From contig NZ_CP148752.1 of the NCBI RefSeq assembly GCF_040448305.1, positions 6,638,501-6,702,500 on the forward strand: a stretch of 64,000 nt of DNA. The letters run 5' to 3'. The DNA comes from Pseudomonas fluorescens. GTDB lineage: Bacteria > Pseudomonadota > Gammaproteobacteria > Pseudomonadales > Pseudomonadaceae. Shown here in pieces: positions 8,530 through 18,781 of this stretch. The translations under genes were made by a program, and so were the position numbers. The notes beneath the pieces are model-generated. The model saw nothing but the letters and a program-made list of their open reading frames with translations. It had not been told where the DNA came from and did not search any database. Each line of letters starts with the position of its first letter. The stretch's first letter is position 1.

Positions 8530-8602
8530 AAAAAACAACAAGCCACGCAGGATGCGTGGCTTGATTGTACGAATTATGGCCGGTCGTAACCGGCCGAAGG
8601 CC
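8530..8602 (-). promoter_or_regulatory. Structured purEK leader with terminator-like hairpin (possible attenuator)
   Basis: On the minus strand a 10-bp stem (arms 8554-8563 and 8539-8548, loop ATCCT) is followed by the T-rich tract TTGTTTTTT, the signature of an intrinsic terminator. It lies 39 bp before the purE start. Upstream, two hairpins share bases 8592-8595 and so cannot form together: GGCC-TTC-GGCC (8592-8602) and GGCCGGT-TACG-ACCGGCC (8578-8595). No minus-strand gene precedes it, so the terminator must act on a purE leader transcript or on a small RNA. The function is inferred. Confidence 0.55.
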
Positions 8603-8886
8603 GCGCAGTATACCTCAATGAAGCAGATAAACAGCCCCTGTTGCGACCATCTGTCATGCCATCGAGAAATCCATGCATCTTGACTATCAAGTCAACCATT
8701 AGATTCCGGCATGTCACGAAAGGCTTGGTTTCTTACTTTAATTAATCTCGCAACTTTTATCACCATTAGTTGCCGGCATCTTGATGCTTATAAATATTAA
8801 AAAACAAACTATAACTGGTTAAAAACCTGTAGAAGATTTAGCTTCAAACGGCAGGAAGCTTTAAATTAAATAGGGAGTTAACAGAT
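8603..8886. other. AT-rich intergenic stretch before the metzincin gene
   Basis: This stretch becomes strongly AT-rich from about 8690, unlike its surroundings. It holds the likely start region of purE transcription (a TATACT on the minus strand near 8608-8613) and the promoter of the gene at 8887. No coding sequence or clear repeat was seen. Confidence 0.4.
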
Positions 8887-9477
8887 ATGAAAAAAAACGT
8901 CACCATAATGGTCATCATTCACAGCGACTTACAGGATTATCAAAAAAACAAATTATACGCCGATTACTTTGTCTGGCTTAAAACCGAACTCGAACTCATC
9001 TCGGGACGTGAAGTCCTGATTTTAATGTACCACCATGACGAGGCTCCAAAACTGGCCGGATACAACTACAGAAATGAGAATGAACAAGCCGCATTGCAAG
9101 GCTGGAGAGATCTGTTACACGACTTGTATTCAAAAATTTCATACAGGGACCGTGATGAAGCGAATCTCACCAAGTATCTCTTGCTGACCCGAGACAACAT
9201 CAACGAACAACTCGGCGGAGTTCTCGGGTGGACAGGCGGAATTGCCATGTTCAAAGGTCATTGCGCAATCGCGTCGATCAGCTCATACCGAGCTCCCGCA
9301 CATGAAATAGGTCATATGCTTGGTGCGACCCACGAAGACAGTGAAGTTGTCTATGACGGCTGGTGGCACGACACAATCATGCTCGCCGATGATTTTTCTC
9401 TTGCTCGTGGAAACGTTTACCGCTTCAGCGACAAGAACAGGGAAAATATTCGCGAATATCTAAATCGCTTTTCATAA
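8887..9477 (+). CDS. Small metzincin-type zinc metallopeptidase
   Basis: This 196-residue protein contains the complete metzincin zinc motif HEIGHMLGATH at residues 139-149. That gives zinc ligands H139, H143 and H149 and catalytic E140. A methionine at 165 (DTIMLAD) is suitably placed for the Met-turn. No signal peptide or membrane segment is visible, so it is either cytoplasmic or exported by an unrecognised route. A GGGAG precedes the ATG. The gene and its upstream region are much more AT-rich than the neighbourhood, which suggests horizontal acquisition. The substrate is unknown, and I do not recognise a closer family. Confidence 0.75.
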   Translation: MKKNVTIMVIIHSDLQDYQKNKLYADYFVWLKTELELISGREVLILMYHHDEAPKLAGYNYRNENEQAALQGWRDLLHDLYSKISYRDRDEANLTKYLLLTRDNINEQLGGVLGWTGGIAMFKGHCAIASISSYRAPAHEIGHMLGATHEDSEVVYDGWWHDTIMLADDFSLARGNVYRFSDKNRENIREYLNRFS

Positions 9478-9512
9478 GTTCAGTCGCCTTGCGATAGTTA
9501 CCACAAACACTC

Positions 9513-10424
9513 TCACGAAGCCGAACTGGCCGCACCACCCTCCAGCTTGCGCCACAACAACCGCACGTTGGCCTTGCGCACAAGCGCACAGCGGTACAAG
9601 CGAATCTCCAGCGGCACATGCCATTGCGGCCCGCCGCAGACCACCAACTCACCGCGCGCCAGCTCGGCGCGCACGCTCAGTTGCGGTACCCAGGCGATGC
9701 CTAGGCCTTCCAAAGCCATGCTTTTCAGGCTGTCGGCCATGGCGGTTTCGTAGATGGTGGTGAAGCGCAGCGCACGTTGACGCAATAGCATGTTCACCGA
9801 ACGGCCAAGAAAGGCCCCGGCGCTGTACGCCAGCAACGGCACGCTGCCTTCGCCTTCCAGATCGAACAGTGGTTTGCCGTCGGCGTCGGCGGCGCAGACC
9901 GGCAGCATCTCGGTGTGGCCCAGGTGCAGCGAGGGGAAGATTTCCGGGTCCATCTGCATGGCGGCGTCCGGGTCGTAGAACGCCAACATCAGATCGCAGC
10001 CGCCTTCGCGCAATGCATGCACGGCGTCGCCGACGTTGGTCGCCACCAGCCGCGTGGCAATGTTCAGGCCTTCATTGCGCAACTGTGCGATCCAGCGCGG
10101 AAAGAAACCGAGCGCCAGGGAGTGCGCGGCAGCGACCTGCATCACTTCGCCCTGTCCGCCTTCCAGGTGATGCAGATGGCGCAGCACTTCGCCCAACTGT
10201 TCGACCACAGTGCGTGCGGTGACCAGAAACAATTGCCCCGCCGCCGTCAGTTCCACCGGCGTGCGCGAACGGTTGACCAGGGTCAGCCCCAACGCGGCCT
10301 CAAGGCTGCGGATTCGCCGGCTGAACGCTGGCTGCGTCACGAAACGCCGCTCGGCGGCCTGGGAGAAACTGCGGGTGGCGGCCAGGGCACTGAAGTCCTC
10401 CAGCCATTTGCTTTCCAGATTCAT
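9513..10424 (-). CDS. LysR-family regulator, divergent to aspA
   Basis: This is a 303-residue LysR regulator with an N-terminal winged helix-turn-helix (residues 3-60, including SFSQAAERRFVTQPAFSRRI) and a substrate-binding domain after residue 90. The start at 10424 is chosen because GGGAGG stands seven bases upstream. It is divergent from aspA across a 180-bp gap containing the palindrome GCATTATGC, so control of aspA is plausible but inferred. Confidence 0.85.
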   Translation of the reverse strand: MNLESKWLEDFSALAATRSFSQAAERRFVTQPAFSRRIRSLEAALGLTLVNRSRTPVELTAAGQLFLVTARTVVEQLGEVLRHLHHLEGGQGEVMQVAAAHSLALGFFPRWIAQLRNEGLNIATRLVATNVGDAVHALREGGCDLMLAFYDPDAAMQMDPEIFPSLHLGHTEMLPVCAADADGKPLFDLEGEGSVPLLAYSAGAFLGRSVNMLLRQRALRFTTIYETAMADSLKSMALEGLGIAWVPQLSVRAELARGELVVCGGPQWHVPLEIRLYRCALVRKANVRLLWRKLEGGAASSAS

Positions 10425-10604
10425 CACGTCCTCCCGGACACGCACCAATTTAGGTCACACGTTCGCCGTCAAGCCGGCGTCACACGGGCATTATGCCGAA
10501 TATGCATAGCCTAGTGTTTAACAGCATTGGCCCAAAATTCTCCACAGGCCTAGCATTCGCAGCGTTCCGGCACAGACCGGGTCCATATTGAGATGATTTC
10601 TATC

Positions 10605-12029
10605 ATGTCCTCCGCTGCATCATTCCGCACAGAAAATGACCTGCTTGGCGCCCTCGAAGTACCGGCTCAAGCGTATTACGGTATCCAGACCCTGCGAGCG
10701 GTGAATAACTTCCGCCTCTCGGGCGTTCCGATTTCGCACTACCCGAAACTGGTTGTCGGCCTGGCCATGGTTAAACAGGCCGCCGCAGACGCCAACCGTG
10801 AGCTGGGTCACCTGAGCGAAGCCAAGCACGCTGCCATCAGCGAAGCCTGCGCACGTTTGATCCGCGGTGACTTCCACGAAGAGTTCGTGGTGGACATGAT
10901 TCAAGGCGGCGCTGGCACTTCGACCAACATGAATGCCAACGAAGTCATCGCCAACATCGCGCTGGAGGCCATGGGTCACCAGAAAGGCGAGTACCAGTAC
11001 CTGCACCCGAACGATGACGTGAACATGGCGCAGTCGACCAACGACGCTTACCCGACGGCCATCCGTCTGGGTCTGTTGCTGGGTCACGACGCCCTGCTGG
11101 CCAGTCTCGACAGCCTGATTCAGGCGTTCGCGACCAAGGGTCAGGAATTCAACCACGTCCTGAAAATGGGTCGTACCCAGCTGCAAGACGCCGTTCCGAT
11201 GACTCTGGGTCAGGAATTCCGCGCTTTCGCCACCACCATGGGCGAAGACCTGGCCCGTCTGAAGACGCTGGCCCCGGAACTGCTGACTGAAGTGAACCTG
11301 GGCGGCACCGCGATCGGCACCGGCATCAACGCCGACCCGCGTTATCAGGCCCTGGCTGTACAGCGCCTGGCGCTGATCAGCGGTCAACCGCTGGTACCGG
11401 CCGCCGACCTGATCGAAGCCACCTCCGACATGGGCGCCTTCGTGCTGTTCTCCGGCATGCTCAAGCGTACCGCGGTCAAGCTGTCGAAGATCTGCAACGA
11501 CCTGCGCCTGCTGTCCAGCGGCCCACGCACCGGCATCAACGAGATCAACCTGCCGGCGCGTCAGCCAGGCAGCTCGATCATGCCAGGCAAGGTCAACCCG
11601 GTTATCCCGGAAGCGGTCAACCAGGTGGCGTTCCAGGTCATCGGTAACGACCTGGCGCTGACCATGGCAGCCGAAGGCGGCCAACTGCAACTGAACGTGA
11701 TGGAGCCGCTGATCGCCTTCAAGATCTTCGACTCGATCCGCCTGCTGCAACGCGCCATGGACATGCTGCGCGAGCACTGCATCGTCGGCATCACCGCCAA
11801 CGAAGCACGTTGCCGTGAACTGGTCGAGCACTCGATCGGCCTGGTCACCGCGCTGAACCCGTACATCGGCTACAAAAATGCCACCCGCATCGCCGGCCTC
11901 GCCCTTGAAAGCGGCCGCGGCGTGCTGGAACTGGTGCGCGAAGAAGGTCTGCTCGACGAAGCCATGCTCGCCGACATCCTGCGCCCGGAAAACATGATTG
12001 CTCCGCGTCTGGTGCCTCTGAAGGCATAA
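10605..12029 (+). CDS. aspA: AspA, aspartate ammonia-lyase
   Basis: This 474-residue enzyme of the fumarase/aspartase superfamily splits L-aspartate into fumarate and ammonia. It has EVPAQAYYGIQTLRA near residue 16 and the superfamily signature GSSIMPGKVNP near residue 322 with the catalytic-loop serine. The start at 10605 (MSSAASFRTEN) matches the usual Pseudomonas length; an ATG four codons upstream is possible. The following AgcS symporter and asparaginase suggest an Asn/Asp/Ala catabolic group. Confidence 0.93.
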   Translation: MSSAASFRTENDLLGALEVPAQAYYGIQTLRAVNNFRLSGVPISHYPKLVVGLAMVKQAAADANRELGHLSEAKHAAISEACARLIRGDFHEEFVVDMIQGGAGTSTNMNANEVIANIALEAMGHQKGEYQYLHPNDDVNMAQSTNDAYPTAIRLGLLLGHDALLASLDSLIQAFATKGQEFNHVLKMGRTQLQDAVPMTLGQEFRAFATTMGEDLARLKTLAPELLTEVNLGGTAIGTGINADPRYQALAVQRLALISGQPLVPAADLIEATSDMGAFVLFSGMLKRTAVKLSKICNDLRLLSSGPRTGINEINLPARQPGSSIMPGKVNPVIPEAVNQVAFQVIGNDLALTMAAEGGQLQLNVMEPLIAFKIFDSIRLLQRAMDMLREHCIVGITANEARCRELVEHSIGLVTALNPYIGYKNATRIAGLALESGRGVLELVREEGLLDEAMLADILRPENMIAPRLVPLKA

Positions 12030-12092
12030 CCCGACGCGTTACTTGTAGCACCGCTCACCAGGTCGAGGGACTAGACACCTCTCACCTTTTGA

Positions 12093-12126
12093 GGGCTTGG
12101 AGATCAATCTCCAGGCCCTTTTTTTT
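12093..12126 (+). terminator. Intrinsic terminator of aspA
   Basis: A G/C-rich hairpin (GGGC-T-TGGAGA, loop TCAA, TCTCCA-G-GCCC) at 12093-12117 is followed by a run of nine T residues. It lies 64 bp after the aspA stop. Confidence 0.92.
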
Positions 12127-12152
12127 AACTGTTTGAAAGGACAAACGTCTTC

Positions 12153-12240
12153 TGTGGGAGCGAGCCTGCTCGCGATGAACGATAACGCGGTGCAGCTGTA
12201 AAACCGTGGCGCCTGCATCGCGAGCAGGCTCGCTCCCACA
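12153..12240. repeat. REP doublet 2
   Basis: Two inverted 24-bp REP copies occupy 12153-12176 and 12217-12240 with a 40-bp spacer. The doublet lies just beyond the aspA terminator. Confidence 0.9.
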
Positions 12241-12529
12241 AAAGCCTGACAGCAAAAATGTCAGGTGTTTCAAAGGCTTCGCTTCACCGAACGCACCACA
12301 ATCGTGCAGACGGACGGCACTGTCATCGGTATAGTGCCGCCCCTCTTCGCATGAGCGGTCGTCGGTAGCGAGGCCACAACCCATGCGAAACCCGAACTAA
12401 TAACAAACCCGCGATATGAAACCGGGACGAACTTCGAACCGCCCATTGTGCTGTGCGCCAAGGGGTGTAACTCGATGTGTCTGTCCGGCCAGCATTATTG
12501 CCTACACAAAAAACAGCGAGGAATAATCC
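12241..12529 (+). other. Leader region of the AgcS symporter gene
   Basis: This non-coding stretch holds an inverted repeat CGGCACT (12315-12321) and AGTGCCG (12333-12339) with TATAGT between the arms, which may be part of a promoter or operator. No small gene was seen. Confidence 0.35.
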
Positions 12530-13981
12530 ATGCTCGAAGTCATTAACGACTTCCTCTCAGGGAAAGTACTGATCGTGCTCATTGTCGGGCTCGGTAGCTA
12601 CTTCACGATCCGCTCGCGTTTCGTTCAATTGCGTCACTTCTTCCACATGTTCGCGGTGTTCCGCGACAGCCTCAAAAGCAGCGCCGGGCAACTCAGTTCG
12701 TTCCAGGCCCTGATGCTCAGCCTCGCCGGCCGCGTCGGTGCGGGCAACATCGCCGGTGTCGGCATTGCCGTGACCCTCGGTGGCCCCGGTGCCGTGTTCT
12801 GGATGTGGGTGACCGCGCTGGTCGGCATGTCCAGCAGCTTCTTCGAATGCTCCCTCGGCCAGCTCTACAAGCGCTGCGATTCCGAAGGCCAGTTCCGTGG
12901 CGGTCCGTCCTATTACATCCAGCACGGCTTGCAAAAACGCTGGTTGGGCATGCTGATGGCGTTCCTGCTGCTGGTGACGTTCGGCTTCGCCTTCAACGGC
13001 CTGCAGGCCCACGCCGTGACGCACTCGTTGAACAACGCGTTCGGCCTCGACACCACTTACACCGGTATCGGTCTGGCCGTGCTACTGGGCCTGGTGTTCA
13101 TCGGCGGGATCAAGCGCATCGCCAAGGTCGCCGACCTGTTGGTGCCGGTGAAAACCCTGGTGTACATCGGCGTGACCATCTACGTGATCGTGCTGCAGTT
13201 CGACCAGGTGCCGGGCATGCTGATGACCATCGTCAAGAGTGCCTTCGGTCTGGACCAGGCCTTCGGTGGCCTGATCGGCAGCGCCATCGTCATGGGTGTG
13301 AAGCGTGGCGTATTCGCCAACGAAGCAGGCCTGGGCAGTGCGCCGAACGTGGCGGCTGTCGCGGCGGTCGAGCACCCAGTGGCACAAGGTGTGGTCCAGG
13401 CGTTCAGCGTGTTCCTCGATACCTTCGTGATCTGCACCTGCACCGCGCTGCTGATCCTGCTCTCCGGCTTCTACACTCCGGGCTTCGAAGGCGACGGCAT
13501 TGCCCTGACCCAGAACTCGCTCGCCGCCGTGGTCGGTGACTGGGGCCGGATGTTCATCTCCGTGGCCCTGGCGTTGTTCGTGTTCACCTCGATCCTCTAC
13601 AACTACTACCTGGGCGAGAACAACCTGCGCTTTTTGATCGGTGAAAACCGCAAGGCGCTGATGGGCTATCGCGCGCTGGTACTGGTGCTGATTTTCTGGG
13701 GCGCCATCGAAAACCTCGGCACCGTATTTGCCTTCGCCGACATCACCATGACCATGCTCGCGTTCGTCAACCTGATCGCGCTGTTCCTGCTGTTCAAGGT
13801 CGGCATGCGCATCCTGCGTGACTACGATGACCAGCGCGCCGCCGGCATCAAGACTCCGGTGTTCGATTCGAGCAAATTCCCGGATCTGGATCTGGACCTG
13901 AAAGCCTGGCCGGCGAACCCGCCAGCACCAGCCGCCAAGGCTGAAGCTGCTCCGGCAGGCGTGACCGCAGCGCAACGCTGA
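12530..13981 (+). CDS. Sodium:alanine/glycine symporter (AgcS family)
   Basis: This is a 483-residue inner-membrane sodium symporter for alanine, glycine or related amino acids. Family signatures include SSFQALMLSLAGRVGAGNIAG near residue 57 and GGPGAVFWMWVTALVGM near residue 85. VKRGVFANEAGLGSAPN lies near residue 260. About ten to eleven hydrophobic helices are present, and the Ala/Pro-rich tail after residue 455 is cytoplasmic. GAGGAA precedes the ATG. Confidence 0.9.
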   Translation: MLEVINDFLSGKVLIVLIVGLGSYFTIRSRFVQLRHFFHMFAVFRDSLKSSAGQLSSFQALMLSLAGRVGAGNIAGVGIAVTLGGPGAVFWMWVTALVGMSSSFFECSLGQLYKRCDSEGQFRGGPSYYIQHGLQKRWLGMLMAFLLLVTFGFAFNGLQAHAVTHSLNNAFGLDTTYTGIGLAVLLGLVFIGGIKRIAKVADLLVPVKTLVYIGVTIYVIVLQFDQVPGMLMTIVKSAFGLDQAFGGLIGSAIVMGVKRGVFANEAGLGSAPNVAAVAAVEHPVAQGVVQAFSVFLDTFVICTCTALLILLSGFYTPGFEGDGIALTQNSLAAVVGDWGRMFISVALALFVFTSILYNYYLGENNLRFLIGENRKALMGYRALVLVLIFWGAIENLGTVFAFADITMTMLAFVNLIALFLLFKVGMRILRDYDDQRAAGIKTPVFDSSKFPDLDLDLKAWPANPPAPAAKAEAAPAGVTAAQR

Positions 13982-13993
13982 TCGGTAAAAAAC

Positions 13994-14014
13994 CGGGCGC
14001 ATCCCCTGCGCCCG
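13994..14014. other. Hairpin after the AgcS gene
   Basis: CGGGCGCA-TCCCC-TGCGCCCG is a perfect 8-bp stem 13 bp after the stop codon. It lacks a T-tract on the plus strand but follows an A-run. It is therefore a weak or rho-assisted terminator candidate. Confidence 0.45.
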
Positions 14015-14081
14015 ACGTGACACAGCTTGCGACCGGCGTCATGCTCGGAAACAAGCTGTCATCATTTTTGGAGAAGCTCCC

Positions 14082-15086
14082 ATGAATGCCCCGACCTATC
14101 CTGCCGCCCAGCACGTCATGGTGCTCTACACCGGCGGCACCATCGGCATGCAGGCCAGCGCCCATGGCCTGGCCCCGGCGTCCGGTTTCGAAGCGCGGAT
14201 GCGCGACTATCTGCACAGCCAGCCTGAGCTGGTGGTGCCGCAATGGCGCTTTCGCGAGATGTCGCCGCTGATCGACAGCGCCAACATGACCCCGACGTAT
14301 TGGCAGCAGTTGCGTGAAGCGGTGGTCGATGCAGTGGATGTTCAGGGCTGCGACAGCGTGCTGATCCTGCATGGCACCGACACCCTGGCCTACAGCGCGG
14401 CCGCGATGAGTTTCCAGTTGCTCGGACTGCATGCCCGCGTGTGCTTCACCGGCTCCATGCTGCCGGCCGGTGTGACTGACAGCGACGCCTGGGAAAACCT
14501 CGGCGGTGCGCTGGTTGCACTGGGCCAGGGCCTGGCGCCGGGCGTGCATCTGTACTTCCACGGCGAACTGCTGGACCCGACCCGTTGTGCCAAGGTACGC
14601 AGTTTTGGTCGGCATCCGTTCAAGCGCCTGGAGCGTCAGGGTGGCGGTGTGAAAGTGCCTTCGCTCCCAACACAGTTGAATTACAACCAGCCCAAACAAT
14701 TGGCGAACGTCGCGGTGCTGCCGCTGTTTCCCGGCATCGGCACCGAGGTGCTGGATGGTTTGCTCGACAGCGGCATTCAGGGCCTGGTGCTGGAGTGCTA
14801 CGGCAGCGGTACCGGCCCGAGCGACAACCCCGGGTTTCTCGCCAGCCTCGGCCGTGCGCGGGACAACGGCGTGGTCGTGGTAGCAGTCACGCAATGCCAC
14901 GAAGGCGGGGTTGAACTGGACGTCTATGAAGCCGGCAGTCGTTTGCGCGGTGTGGGCGTGTTGTCTGGTGGCGGCATGACCCGTGAAGCGGCGTTCGGCA
15001 AGTTGCATGGGTTGTTGGGTGCGGGGCTTGATACGGACGAAGTCCGTCGGCTCGTCGAACTCGACCTGTGCGGTGAACTGAGCTGA
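14082..15086 (+). CDS. L-asparaginase, cytoplasmic type
   Basis: This is a 334-residue asparaginase/glutaminase-family enzyme producing aspartate and ammonia. Both catalytic motifs are present: TGGTIGM at residues 17-23 with the nucleophilic Thr, and ILHGTDT near residue 99 with the second Thr-Asp pair. There is no signal peptide, so it should be cytoplasmic. Located after aspA and the amino-acid symporter, it would feed aspartate to AspA. Confidence 0.9.
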   Translation: MNAPTYPAAQHVMVLYTGGTIGMQASAHGLAPASGFEARMRDYLHSQPELVVPQWRFREMSPLIDSANMTPTYWQQLREAVVDAVDVQGCDSVLILHGTDTLAYSAAAMSFQLLGLHARVCFTGSMLPAGVTDSDAWENLGGALVALGQGLAPGVHLYFHGELLDPTRCAKVRSFGRHPFKRLERQGGGVKVPSLPTQLNYNQPKQLANVAVLPLFPGIGTEVLDGLLDSGIQGLVLECYGSGTGPSDNPGFLASLGRARDNGVVVVAVTQCHEGGVELDVYEAGSRLRGVGVLSGGGMTREAAFGKLHGLLGAGLDTDEVRRLVELDLCGELS

Positions 15087-15100
15087 CACCACACCACCCT

Positions 15101-15188
15101 TGTGGGAGCGAGCCTGCTCGCGATAGCGGTCTACCATTCACATTGATGTGACTGATCCACCGTCATCGCGAGCAGGCTCGCTCCCACA
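15101..15188. repeat. REP doublet 3
   Basis: Inverted 24-bp REP copies at 15101-15124 and 15165-15188 have a 40-bp spacer. They lie between the asparaginase and AraC-regulator genes. Confidence 0.9.
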
Positions 15189-15248
15189 GGGGACATCACC
15201 CGGCATACAACTTGCTGCGCTCCAGCTATCCCTAGGCTGGAAGTCCTC

Positions 15249-16241
15249 ATGCTCCACTCCCACCTCACCACGCTCAACGCGGTCTCCCTGGTACTCGATG
15301 CCTTCAAGGCACAAGGCTTGTCCAGCGAAGCGCTGCTGGCCGGAAGCGGCATCAGTGCGGCGGATCTGAACCGTGCCGACACGCGCATCACCACCAATCA
15401 GGAAATGCAGGTCTGTGCCAATGCCGTCGCCCTCAAGCGTGACATCGGCCTGGAACTGGGCCGGCGGATGCACGTTTCCTGCTACGGCATGCTCGGTTAC
15501 GCCCTGCTCACCAGTGCCACCTTCGGTGACGCTTTGCGTCTGGCGATGCGCTATCCGGCGCTGCTGGGAACACTTTTCGAACTGAGCCTTGAAGATGATG
15601 GCGAGCGCATCTGGTTCGCCGCCGACGATTACCGCGAGAGCCCGGCCATGGCGGTGTTCAACGCCGAGTTCTGCCTGGTGTCGCTGAAGGTCACCTGCGA
15701 CGACCTGCTCGGCCATCCACTGCCCTTGCTCGGCGCACGCTTCGAACATGCCGCGCCCGACTACGAAGCGACCTACGCCGAACACTTCAACTGCCCGGTG
15801 CACTTCGGCGCGCGGAACAACGCCTTCGCCTTCGACAAGCGCTGGCTCGACCAGCCACTACCGCTGGCCGATGTCATCACCCATCAAGCCATGGCCGAAC
15901 GCTGCCGCAAACAGAACATCGAGTTCACCGGGCGACAGGCGTGGCTGGGACGGATCCGCCAATTGCTCAGCGCGCAATTGAATGCCGCGCCCGGACTGGA
16001 AGGGCTGGCCGAGCAAATGAACTGTTCGGCGCGGACCTTGCGCCGACATCTCAAGGACATGGGTTGCAGCTACCAGGAACTGCTCGACGAACTGCGCTTC
16101 GAGCAGGCCAAGCAAATGCTGTGCGAGGATCAATTGCCGATCTATCAGATTGCCGAGGCGTTGGGCTTCAGCGAGACCGCGAGTTTTCGCCATGCGTTTG
16201 TGCGCTGGAGCGGTGTGGCACCCAGCCAGTTTCGGCCCTGA
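15249..16241 (+). CDS. AraC-family regulator with arabinose-binding-like N-terminal domain
   Basis: This is a 330-residue regulator with an OruR-type N-terminal sensor domain (about residues 20-205). The C-terminal AraC double helix-turn-helix spans residues 235-330, including LAEQMNCSARTLRRHLK and IAEALGFSETASFRHAFVRW. GGAAG precedes the ATG. The next genes are for polyamine use, so it may control them, but no direct sequence evidence supports this. Confidence 0.85.
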   Translation: MLHSHLTTLNAVSLVLDAFKAQGLSSEALLAGSGISAADLNRADTRITTNQEMQVCANAVALKRDIGLELGRRMHVSCYGMLGYALLTSATFGDALRLAMRYPALLGTLFELSLEDDGERIWFAADDYRESPAMAVFNAEFCLVSLKVTCDDLLGHPLPLLGARFEHAAPDYEATYAEHFNCPVHFGARNNAFAFDKRWLDQPLPLADVITHQAMAERCRKQNIEFTGRQAWLGRIRQLLSAQLNAAPGLEGLAEQMNCSARTLRRHLKDMGCSYQELLDELRFEQAKQMLCEDQLPIYQIAEALGFSETASFRHAFVRWSGVAPSQFRP

Positions 16242-16266
16242 GGACTGTAGTGGCCGATCTGCCGCC

Positions 16267-16359
16267 ATCGCGAGCAAGCTCGCTCCCACAAGGGTTATGC
16301 GTCCTGCACAAAAATCGCGGGCACTGAGGCTCACCTGTGGGAGCGAGCTTGCTCGCGAT
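16267..16359. repeat. REP doublet 4
   Basis: Inverted 24-bp REP copies lie at 16267-16290 and 16336-16359 with a 45-bp spacer. Their order is reversed relative to doublets 1-3. They lie between the AraC gene and the deacetylase gene. Confidence 0.9.
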
Positions 16360-16510
16360 GGCGGCCGCGAGAGCTCCGCATTATCAGGGGGCGAATTTCG
16401 GTCAAATGTTTTGGCCATATCGATCCCCTTTTGGCCTTTCCTGCCGTTCTCCGATTCGCCGTGCACCGCAACACTGGGGGCAACCGAATCAGCCCTGCGG
16501 AGAACAACAA

Positions 16511-17539
<1,029 letters not shown>

Positions 17540-17554
17540 TGAGGAAGTAAAAGA

Positions 17555-18655
17555 ATGAAAAGTCTTAAGCGTTTCATCGTACCAGCGCTCTGTGCCTCGG
17601 TGCTCAGCGTTGCCGCCCACGCTGAAGAGCGAACGTTGCGCGTCTACAACTGGTTCGACTACATCACGCCCAAGGCCCTGGAAGACTTCAAGGCCCAGAA
17701 CACCCAGACCAAACTGGTCTACGACATCTTCGACACCAACGAAGCGCTGGAGGCCAAGCTGCTGACCGGCAACTCCGGCTACGACGTGGTGGTGCCGTCC
17801 AACGTGTTCCTCGCCAAGCAAATCGAAGCCGGGGTATTCCAGCCCCTGGATCGCAGCAAGCTGCCGAACTGGAATCACCTCGATCCCAAGCTGATGAAGC
17901 TGATCGAAGCCAATGACCCAGGCAACAAGTTCGCCGTACCGTACATGTACGGGACCATCCTGATCGGCTTCAACCCGGACAAGGTCAAGGCCGTGCTCGG
18001 CGACAACGCGCCGGTAGACAGTTGGGACCTGATCTTCAAGGAAGAGAACATCAGCAAGCTCAAGCAGTGCGGCGTCGCCCTGCTCGACTCGCCCTCGGAG
18101 ATCCTGCCGCTGGCCCTGCAACACCTCGGCCTGGACCCCAACAGCAAGAAGCCTGCGGACTACGCCAAGGCTGAAGCACTGCTGATGAAGATCCGTCCGT
18201 ACATCACCTACTTCCACTCGTCGAAGTACATGGCCGATATCGCCAACGGTGACATCTGCGTCGCGGTCGGATATTCCGGCAGCTTCTCGCAAGCCGCCAA
18301 CCGCGCCAAAGAAGCCAAGAACGGTGTGGTCGTCGACATGCGTTTGCCGAAGGAAGGCGCGCCGATCTGGTTCGACATGCTGGCGATTCCGAAGGGGGCG
18401 AAAAACCCCGAAGACGCCTACACCTTCATCAACTACCTGCTGCAGCCGCAAGTGATTGCGCCGGTCAGTGACTTCGTGGGGTATCCGAACCCGAACAAGG
18501 ACGCCACGGAACTGGTCGACCCGGCGATCCGCAACAACCCCAACCTGTATCCGACCGACGCGGCGATGGGCACGCTCTACACCCTGCAACCGCTGCCGCG
18601 CGATGCCGAACGTGCGCGGACCCGGGCCTGGACCAAGATCAAGTCCGGTACCTGA
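17555..18655 (+). CDS. Periplasmic polyamine-binding protein (PotF/SpuD family)
   Basis: This 366-residue ABC-type solute-binding protein has a cleavable signal peptide (residues 1-23, ending AAHA). Its mature start ERTLRVYNWFDYITP is characteristic of putrescine/spermidine-binding proteins. Conserved ligand-pocket segments VYDIFDTNEALEAKLL and DVVVPSNVF follow. No permease or ATPase genes are adjacent, so it either uses a transporter encoded elsewhere or acts as a sensor. It forms an operon with the deacetylase. Confidence 0.9.
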   Translation: MKSLKRFIVPALCASVLSVAAHAEERTLRVYNWFDYITPKALEDFKAQNTQTKLVYDIFDTNEALEAKLLTGNSGYDVVVPSNVFLAKQIEAGVFQPLDRSKLPNWNHLDPKLMKLIEANDPGNKFAVPYMYGTILIGFNPDKVKAVLGDNAPVDSWDLIFKEENISKLKQCGVALLDSPSEILPLALQHLGLDPNSKKPADYAKAEALLMKIRPYITYFHSSKYMADIANGDICVAVGYSGSFSQAANRAKEAKNGVVVDMRLPKEGAPIWFDMLAIPKGAKNPEDAYTFINYLLQPQVIAPVSDFVGYPNPNKDATELVDPAIRNNPNLYPTDAAMGTLYTLQPLPRDAERARTRAWTKIKSGT

Positions 18656-18682
18656 AACCCACCGCGATCCAGCTGTCATCAG

Positions 18683-18709
18683 GACCTGCGTTCGCGCAGG
18701 TCTTTTTTT
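18683..18709 (+). terminator. Intrinsic terminator after the polyamine-binding protein gene
   Basis: GACCTGCG-TTCG-CGCAGGTC is a perfect 8-bp stem closed by a stable tetraloop and followed by seven T residues. It ends the deacetylase/binding-protein operon. Confidence 0.95.
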
Positions 18710-18781
18710 GCCCGCGATATTTACTTATCGCAAACCGCACACCGATGCCCCCTCGCGAATGGACTGAACAGGCCGCCCGCT

